A stretch of 37,227 bases of DNA from an uncultured Bradyrhizobium sp. (GTDB taxonomy: Bacteria > Pseudomonadota > Alphaproteobacteria > Rhizobiales > Xanthobacteraceae): positions 1 through 37,227 of the forward strand of contig NZ_CAKZJO010000007.1 of NCBI RefSeq assembly GCF_936943645.1. The letters are read 5' to 3'. The notes beneath the pieces are model-generated. The model was not told the origin of the DNA. It was given only the letters and a program-made list of their open reading frames with translations, and did not search any database. The translations under genes and the position numbers were made by a program. This document shows positions 32,933 to 37,227 of this stretch, piece after piece; the first letter of the stretch is position 1, and each line of letters opens with the position of its first letter.

Positions 32933-33016
32933 TATACTCAATTGGCAACTTTCGCACTTCTTGTGGAACTCGCGCCGAGTTGGTTTGTTGAGTAACCTAC
33001 TCAAACTACTCAATTG
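32933..33016. promoter_or_regulatory. TACTCAA repeat array, probable operator of the adjacent RHH gene
   Basis: TACTCAATTG occurs at 32933-32942 and 33007-33016. Between them a perfect inverted repeat TTGAGTA-ACC-TACTCAA lies at 32988-33004. The array starts just at the -10 of a candidate promoter and ends 11 bases before the RHH gene. The DNA is AT-rich, unlike its neighbours. Multiple short half-sites fit RHH dimers binding cooperatively. Confidence 0.55.
32965..32989 (+). promoter_or_regulatory. Candidate EcfG promoter for the RHH gene (GGAAC-N16-TGTT)
   Basis: GGAAC 32965-32969, 16-bp spacer, TGTT 32986-32989. The last two bases of the -10 overlap the TTGAGTA arm of the inverted repeat, so bound regulator would compete with polymerase. 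Confidence 0.5.
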
Positions 33017-33027
33017 CGTGTTCGACC

Positions 33028-33276
33028 ATGAACGACCTTCGCGCCGAGCGCCTTCAGGTCATGCTCTCGCCGGAAGAGTTGGCCGCCGTTGATGATTTCC
33101 GGTTCAAGCATCGTATGCCGACACGCGCCGCCGCGGTCCGCGAGCTGCTCAAGTTCGGGCTCGCCGCGGCTGGCGTCGATGCAGGCGCCGGCGTGAAGTC
33201 GAGCAGCTTCGGCGTGTTCGGCCGCGGCCCCGATGGACATACGCAAGGGGACCCCGAGAGCGGTACAGAGGACTGA
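33028..33276 (+). CDS. Ribbon-helix-helix-like small regulator
   Basis: An 82-residue protein. Residues about 6-50 follow the RHH pattern: a strand (RLQVMLSP), a helix (EELAAVDDFRFKHRM), the turn PTRAAA and a helix (AVRELLKFGLAAAG). The tail is Gly/Ser/Asp-rich and disordered. No clear SD precedes ATG 33028. The upstream repeat array suggests it represses its own gene. It has no toxin gene beside it, so it does not look like an antitoxin. DNA binding is inferred from the fold pattern. Confidence 0.75.
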   Translation: MNDLRAERLQVMLSPEELAAVDDFRFKHRMPTRAAAVRELLKFGLAAAGVDAGAGVKSSSFGVFGRGPDGHTQGDPESGTED

Positions 33277-33295
33277 CCCGTACTCATCAAGCAAA

Positions 33296-33323
33296 CGACC
33301 CCGGCACGGGAGTGCCAGGGTCG
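33296..33323 (+). terminator. Terminator-like hairpin after the RHH gene
   Basis: CGACCCcGGCAC-GGGA-GTGCCaGGGTCG: 12-bp arms with one mismatch, followed by CTCTT only. A weak terminator. Confidence 0.45.
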
Positions 33324-33409
33324 CTCTTGGAGATTGCTTCCGGCGCACCGGGGGCATGACAGCCGAAAGCAATCATTCGACTCGTCGAGAGAGGATTGGT
33401 TCCCCGAGC

Positions 33410-33616
33410 CTACCCTGTCGCGTCGCTTGAACCGTCAGGCATCGCACCGGAGCCTGGCGTCTTGCTGTTGTCGTTGAGCTTGGGATCGCGCGTCGCCTCA
33501 CGCGACGGCGAACCCTTCTGCGGATCGGTCTTGTGCACGGACTGTGCACGCTGCTTGTCGCGCGGCTGATCCTCTGCCCGCTTGTCTTTGACGATGCCGT
33601 GGTCGGAATGGGCCAT
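33410..33616 (-). CDS. Small disordered hydrophilic protein
   Basis: 68 residues from ATG 33616 (MAHSDHGIVKDKRAEDQPRD...). It is made almost entirely of Asp, Lys, Ser, Pro, Arg, Gly and Thr, with no hydrophobic core, and ends DGSSDATG. AGGAGAGG lies upstream at moderate distance. A candidate EcfG promoter is at 33652-33676. Composition resembles hydrophilin-like stress proteins; function is unknown. Confidence 0.68.
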   Translation of the reverse strand: MAHSDHGIVKDKRAEDQPRDKQRAQSVHKTDPQKGSPSREATRDPKLNDNSKTPGSGAMPDGSSDATG

Positions 33617-33651
33617 GATGTGCTTCGCCTCTCCTGATGTGTCGAAGCGGT

Positions 33652-33676
33652 TACGCATCACGGCGGCGAATGTTCC
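33652..33676 (-). promoter_or_regulatory. Candidate EcfG promoter (GGAAC-N16-CGTA)
   Basis: Minus strand GGAAC (33676-33672), 16-bp spacer, CGTA (33655-33652). One -10 base differs from consensus. It is placed 36 bases upstream of the ATG at 33616. Confidence 0.4.
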
Positions 33677-33685
33677 GAAGCGGCG

Positions 33686-33817
33686 CTAGCTGTGCGCCGC
33701 GTGGATCGTGGCCGTAGTGTTCTCCAGATGTACCTGACGCACCGTCGTCACTGTCGCAAACGCGACCGAGACACCAAAGGCGAGAACGAGTGAAAGAAGA
33801 GCCAGACGTGGAGCCAT
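33686..33817 (-). CDS. 43-residue membrane-anchored or secreted peptide
   Basis: An open frame MAPRLALLSLVLAFG... with one hydrophobic segment (residues 4-22) and a short polar tail ending TIHAAHS. An almost ideal AAGGAGG lies 9 bases before the ATG at 33817. It is too short for most gene callers. It ends 10 bp upstream of the candidate promoter at 33652-33676. It may be a small inner-membrane protein or a released signal peptide; function is unknown. Confidence 0.6.
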   Translation of the reverse strand: MAPRLALLSLVLAFGVSVAFATVTTVRQVHLENTTATIHAAHS

Positions 33818-33935
33818 CGCAAAACCTCCTTCTGGAATCGAAAACCTGGGCGATCGACTGTTCCCCGATCATGCTGGATGGGTCGCTTGCGTACCGTGAG
33901 CCGTCTCACACGCGAATATACAAACGGGAGAGCCC

Positions 33936-34130
33936 TCACGCATCCCGCGGTCGCGGGAAACGTCCCGCGAGGGGCGGGATTTCGCCGTCGAGCCAATCCT
34001 GTTCATAAGCGAGCGCAGTCCAGGCGTCCGCCATGCGCGAATAGCGCTTGTGGGCAGGCTGCCCGTCGGCTCGCTCGGCGAGCTGAAGACAATTGTCGGC
34101 GTTGTCTCTGAAGATGTCAGACTGTTTCAT
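33936..34130 (-). CDS. Small helical protein of unknown function
   Basis: 64 residues (MKQSDIFRDNADNCLQLAERADGQPAHKRYSRMADAWTALAYEQDWLDGE in part): a helix-turn-helix-like hairpin with Cys14, then a short Pro/Arg tail. This FRDNADNCLQLAE...W.ALA.EQDWLDGE pattern recurs in small hypothetical proteins I recall from Bradyrhizobium. The ATG at 34130 has no strong SD. It is divergent from the DUF4142 gene at 34225 with 94 bp between. Function is unknown. Confidence 0.75.
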   Translation of the reverse strand: MKQSDIFRDNADNCLQLAERADGQPAHKRYSRMADAWTALAYEQDWLDGEIPPLAGRFPRPRDA

Positions 34131-34224
34131 CCGGAAGACGTGGGGATGGAACTGTGGCCTCGCAACCCGATTGCTGGATCGTAATGTTCCACGGAACTCC
34201 TCTCCCCCTCCGCGATTGGTAGCG

Positions 34225-34737
34225 ATGAGAATTCTCGTCGCCATCATCCTGGCATTCGTCAGCACCGCAGCGCTTGCCGACAGCACGGGTGACCGAAAGC
34301 TTGTCGATCGCCCGCCGAGCGCCACCGACGTCATCAGCGGCCTCTACAATTTCAGCCGCTTCCAGCAGGGCCTGCTGGAGAGCACCGATCTGAAGGGCAA
34401 TGCCGAGGTCAAGAACCTCGCCGCCTTGCGCGCGGAAGAGGCGGCCAAGCGCGACAAGGCGCTGAGGCAGATCCAGGAGGCGATCGGCACAGAACCTCAT
34501 GCCGGCAAGACGACCTCGGTCGGCGCGAGCCTGGTCGAGCCCGAAGTATCGGACGGACCGACATTCGTCCGGAGCTTCTATGCCTCGCAGATCCCCGAAT
34601 ATGACGCGGCCATCGACCTGCTTGAACGCTATCTGAAGGCCCCCGACAACACCGCGCTGGCGGCGTTCGCGCGCGAGCAGCTCCCGATGCTACGCGCGCA
34701 GGTCAAGGATGCCGAGCGCACCATGGCGGACAAGTAG
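34225..34737 (+). CDS. DUF4142 periplasmic protein, second copy
   Basis: A 170-residue protein with a signal peptide ending near residue 18 (TAALA-DS). The helical body shows the DUF4142 pattern, for example DVISGLYNFSRFQQGLLESTD, VRSFYASQIPEYDAAIDLLERYL and FAREQLPMLRAQVKDAERTM. It is more divergent than the first copy at 29393. A weak GGAAC-N16-GATT lies at 34148, below what I would call a promoter. It converges on the small secreted gene, with 5 bp between the stops. Confidence 0.8.
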   Translation: MRILVAIILAFVSTAALADSTGDRKLVDRPPSATDVISGLYNFSRFQQGLLESTDLKGNAEVKNLAALRAEEAAKRDKALRQIQEAIGTEPHAGKTTSVGASLVEPEVSDGPTFVRSFYASQIPEYDAAIDLLERYLKAPDNTALAAFAREQLPMLRAQVKDAERTMADK

Positions 34738-34742
34738 CGCCT

Positions 34743-35036
34743 TCACTTGTCGTTCGGATGATGTTGCTGGCTCTCCGGCCGCACGGCGCGGTTGCTCTCC
34801 GGCATCCTATCCCGGCCCGCATCGCCATTGTCATCCTTGCCGCCCGACGACGAGGTGCCGCTTCCGCTCGGGTTCGAGCGGGTCGCCGCGCCCGTGGTCG
34901 ACGGAGCCGCCTGCGGGCTGGCGGAGCTGGCGGCGGGATCGCCGGTCGCCGCGCCACGGCCGCTAGGGGCACCGTTCTGCGCCAGCGCCGCCCCGGCAGA
35001 CAGCACAATGATCATCGCGGCAAGTCCTGTTCGCAT
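34743..35036 (-). CDS. Low-complexity secreted protein
   Basis: 97 residues from ATG 35036, with GGAG 7 bases upstream; ATG 35042 is an alternative. The signal peptide ends near residue 18 (GAALA-QN). The mature part is Ser/Gly/Ala/Pro/Thr-rich and lacks any hydrophobic core, then Asp/Arg/Asn-rich, ending QQHHPNDK. A candidate EcfG promoter lies 25-50 bases upstream. Function is unknown; probably a disordered periplasmic protein. Confidence 0.68.
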   Translation of the reverse strand: MRTGLAAMIIVLSAGAALAQNGAPSGRGAATGDPAASSASPQAAPSTTGAATRSNPSGSGTSSSGGKDDNGDAGRDRMPESNRAVRPESQQHHPNDK

Positions 35037-35060
35037 ATCCATTCTCCATCTTTGCAGGCT

Positions 35061-35086
35061 AACCGCGGGCCTCCGCGCTCCGTTCC
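35061..35086 (-). promoter_or_regulatory. Candidate EcfG promoter (GGAAC-N17-GGTT)
   Basis: Minus strand GGAAC (35086-35082), 17-bp spacer, GGTT (35064-35061). Both the spacing and the GGTT box are tolerated EcfG variants. Start of transcription is expected near 35054, just before the gene ending at 34743. Confidence 0.45.
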
Positions 35087-35148
35087 GAAGGATGCAGCGA
35101 AACAGGACGGCGGGCGCGCGGCCCCACCTTCTTTTTCGGGAACCGCCT

Positions 35149-35173
35149 GGAACCAATTCAGGAGATTGCAGTT
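35149..35173 (+). promoter_or_regulatory. Weak EcfG-like site upstream of the poly-HAMP gene
   Basis: GGAAC 35149-35153, 16-bp spacer, AGTT 35170-35173. The site is about 140 bases before the ATG at 35312. Only the GTT core of the -10 is kept. Confidence 0.25.
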
Positions 35174-35311
35174 ATTAACGTCGGGCTGAGCAAGGCAGGT
35201 TCCATTTCCTCGCGTCGTAACCTCGGCGCTTGATTTCGAATTTGGCTGACGCTCTATTTTGACCAATTGCGTCTTGCCTAGGATTCGGCCGACGCCTGCG
35301 GGGGAATTAGT

Positions 35312-37227
35312 ATGAGCGACCTCGATCCCGGAGCTGCATCACGGTCCGGTCGTCGCGTCCCAAAGCCAAGAACCAACGGCCTGCCCGATCCGGATTCCCG
35401 GGCCGAATTGCTGCTCGCCCTGCAAGCGATGCGCAGCGGCGATTTCTCGGTACGCATGGGCGGCGACTATCTCGGCATCGACGGCAAGATCGCCGACACT
35501 TTGAATGAAATCATCGCCGCCAACCAGCGCATGGCGCAGCAGCTCGAGCTGGTCGGCCAGGTCGTGGGCCGCGAAGGCAAGACCCGGCAGCGCGTCAAGT
35601 TCGGCCTCGCCTCCGGTTCCTGGGCCGACATGGAAGGCTCCGTCAACACGCTGATCGACGATTTGTTGTGGCCGACGCGCGAGGTGACGCGCGCCGTCGC
35701 CGCCGTCGCCCAAGGCGACCTGCTCCAGACCGTCAAGCTCGACGTCGAAGGTCGCCCGCTGCGGGGCGAATTCCTGCAGTCGGCCAACATCGTCAACACC
35801 ATGATCAAGCAGCTCGGCGTGTTCACCTCCGAGGTGACGCGCGTGGCGCGCGAGGTCGGCACCGAAGGCAAGCTCGGCGGCCAGGCCCAGGTGCCGGAGG
35901 TGACCGGCGTCTGGAAGGACCTCACCGAGAGCGTCAACTCGATGGCGAACAACCTGACCAACCAGGTTCGCAACATCGCCGAGGTGACGATCGCGGTTGC
36001 CAACGGCGACCTCTCCAAGAAGATCACGGTCGACGTCCGCGGCGAGATCCTTCAGCTCAAGGAAGCCATCAACACGATGGTGGACCAGCTCCGCTCCTTC
36101 GCCTCCGAAGTGACGCGCGTGGCGCGCGAGGTCGGCACCGACGGCAAGCTCGGCGGCCAGGCGATCGTGCCCGGCGTCGCCGGCACCTGGAAGGACCTGA
36201 CGGACTCCGTGAACGCGATGTGCGGCAACCTGACCGCACAGGTGCGCAACATCGCCAACGTGACGACCGCCGTGGCGCGCGGCGACCTCTCGCGCAAGAT
36301 CACGGTCGACGTGCGTGGCGAAATCCTGGAGCTGAAGGACACCATCAACACCATGGTGGACCAGCTCAATTCGTTCGCTTCGGAAGTGACGCGCGTGGCG
36401 CGCGAGGTCGGTACCGAAGGCAAGCTCGGCGGTCAGGCGCAAGTGCCCGGCGTCGCCGGCACCTGGAAGGACCTCACCGACAACGTCAACTTCATGGCGT
36501 CGAACCTGACCGCACAGGTCCGCAACATCGCCGACGTCGCTACCGCCATCGCCGGCGGCGACCTCTCCAAGAAGATCACCGTGAACGTCTCGGGCGAGAT
36601 CCTTCAGCTGAAGGAGACGCTCAACACCATGGTCGACCAGCTCAACGCCTTCGCCGGCGAAGTCACGCGCGTGGCGCGCGAGGTCGGTACCGAGGGGCGG
36701 CTCGGCGGCCAGGCCAACGTGCTCGGCGTCGCCGGCACCTGGAAGGATCTGACGGAAAGCGTCAACTCGATGGCGTCGAACCTGACCGCACAGGTTCGCA
36801 ACATCGCCGAGGTGACGACGGCGGTTGCCGGCGGCGACCTCTCGAAGAAAATCACCGTGGACGTACGCGGCGAGATCCTCGAGCTGAAGGACACCATCAA
36901 CACCATGGTGGACCAGCTCAACGCCTTCGCCGGCGAGGTCACGCGCGTCGCGCGCGAGGTCGGCACCGAAGGCAAGCTCGGTGGCCAGGCCCAGGTGCGT
37001 GGCGTCGCCGGCACCTGGAAGGATCTCACCGACAGCGTCAACTCGATGGCCTCGAACCTGACCGGCCAGGTCCGTAACATCGCCGAGGTCGCGACCGCCG
37101 TCGCCAAGGGCGATTTGTCGAAGAAGATCACCGTGAACGTGTCGGGCGAAATCCTTCAGCTGAAGGAAACCCTCAACACCATGGTGGACCAGCTCAACGC
37201 CTTCGCCGGCGAGGTCACGCGCGTCGC
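35312..37227 (+). CDS. Poly-HAMP sensor protein, N-terminal part (probable hybrid histidine kinase)
   Basis: 638 codons are visible and the frame is still open at the window edge. The ATG at 35312 follows GGGGGAA. No signal peptide or membrane helix is seen, so the sensor is cytoplasmic. Residues about 35-170 hold a first, divergent HAMP pair ([34 protein letters not shown]). From residue 174 a unit of exactly 92 residues repeats: [19 protein letters not shown]...W-KDLT-x-VN...GDLSKKITV...GEIL-LK...NTMVDQL. Five full copies and the start of a sixth are present. The layout matches group III (Nik1-type) hybrid kinases, with GAF/HisKA/HATPase/receiver domains expected downstream; those are not in view. 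Confidence 0.88.
   Translation, partial: MSDLDPGAASRSGRRVPKPRTNGLPDPDSRAELLLALQAMRSGDFSVRMGGDYLGIDGKIADTLNEIIAANQRMAQQLELVGQVVGREGKTRQRVKFGLASGSWADMEGSVNTLIDDLLWPTREVTRAVAAVAQGDLLQTVKLDVEGRPLRGEFLQSANIVNTMIKQLGVFTSEVTRVAREVGTEGKLGGQAQVPEVTGVWKDLTESVNSMANNLTNQVRNIAEVTIAVANGDLSKKITVDVRGEILQLKEAINTMVDQLRSFASEVTRVAREVGTDGKLGGQAIVPGVAGTWKDLTDSVNAMCGNLTAQVRNIANVTTAVARGDLSRKITVDVRGEILELKDTINTMVDQLNSFASEVTRVAREVGTEGKLGGQAQVPGVAGTWKDLTDNVNFMASNLTAQVRNIADVATAIAGGDLSKKITVNVSGEILQLKETLNTMVDQLNAFAGEVTRVAREVGTEGRLGGQANVLGVAGTWKDLTESVNSMASNLTAQVRNIAEVTTAVAGGDLSKKITVDVRGEILELKDTINTMVDQLNAFAGEVTRVAREVGTEGKLGGQAQVRGVAGTWKDLTDSVNSMASNLTGQVRNIAEVATAVAKGDLSKKITVNVSGEILQLKETLNTMVDQLNAFAGEVTRV
35831..37210 (+). repeat. 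Five tandem 276-bp coding repeats (HAMP units)
   Basis: The landmark GA(A/G)GT(G/C)ACGCGCGT recurs at 35831, 36107, 36383, 36659, 36935 and 37211, always 276 bp apart. Copies are highly similar in DNA, with two alternating versions of the segment after KKITV ([15 protein letters not shown] and [15 protein letters not shown]) in units 2-5. Confidence 0.95.

Noticed and set aside
33028..33276. Toxin-antitoxin module at the RHH gene
   Set aside because: No toxin-like frame (ParE, MazF, VapC) overlaps or follows; the next gene is convergent and disordered.
34148..34217. Two GGAAC-N16-GATT words and a minus-strand GGAAC-N18-GGTT near the second DUF4142 gene
   Set aside because: The -10 has only two matching bases, or the spacer is too long; one site would overlap the start codon.
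35012..35266. 84-residue minus-strand frame with six cysteines
   Set aside because: It overlaps the start and promoter of the secreted gene at 34743-35036, has no signal peptide and no good SD; judged a chance frame.
35831..37210. Regular 276-bp repeats as a CRISPR or satellite array
   Set aside because: The repeats are in one open coding frame and encode HAMP units; there are no short repeats with unique spacers.

Overview
The window reads as chromosomal DNA of a Bradyrhizobium-like alphaproteobacterium (Rhizobiales). The basis is high GC with long shadow frames, families typical of that group (DUF1499, extensin-like, PRC-barrel, DUF4142, DUF3147, a tandem-HAMP sensor), several families of short palindromic intergenic repeats that I associate with Bradyrhizobium, and a set of GGAAC-N16-(C/G)GTT promoters of the EcfG general-stress type. 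No rRNA, tRNA, IS element, phage gene or CRISPR array was seen. Genus assignment is inference.

Left part (1-26.4 kb), mostly housekeeping or catabolic genes in small units: a zinc-ribbon-like small protein; CorA; an L,D-transpeptidase lipoprotein; an extensin-like secreted protein; an acyl-CoA ligase followed by a branched-chain-amino-acid-type binding protein; a DUF1499 membrane protein; a metallo-beta-lactamase-fold hydrolase; glutaryl-CoA dehydrogenase; a RibB with a degenerate GTP-cyclohydrolase II-like tail; a CPA2 cation:proton antiporter; DUF3124; an aminotransferase; homoprotocatechuate 2,3-dioxygenase (HpaD) behind a short XRE regulator; secreted small proteins; an aldo/keto reductase; a Tat-exported PhoD phosphatase; a nitronate monooxygenase-type enzyme and an active-site-degenerate SDR divergent from an HxlR regulator; and an EmrAB-type efflux pair.

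Right part (26.4-35.3 kb) looks like a general-stress (PhyR/EcfG) block. Candidate EcfG promoters precede emrAB, a PRC-barrel/hydrophilic-peptide operon, a pyruvate-oxidase-like ThDP enzyme with its own small hydrophilic partner, a DUF4142 protein, a ribbon-helix-helix (RHH) regulator, a disordered small protein and a low-complexity secreted protein. A PAP2 phosphatase, two DUF3147 membrane proteins, an SDR, a second DUF4142 protein and four more tiny genes are interleaved. Two consensus-perfect EcfG promoters stand back to back at 27195-27271.

The right end (35312 to the edge) is the N-terminal part of a very large cytoplasmic sensor with HAMP repeats of exactly 92 residues (276 bp), similar in layout to poly-HAMP hybrid histidine kinases. 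Its catalytic end lies outside the window.

The most unusual items are the clustered stress promoters with tiny hydrophilic proteins, an RHH gene with its own TACTCAA repeat array over its promoter, a perfect SD/anti-SD inverted repeat before the gene at 20528-20947, and the alternating HAMP repeat array.
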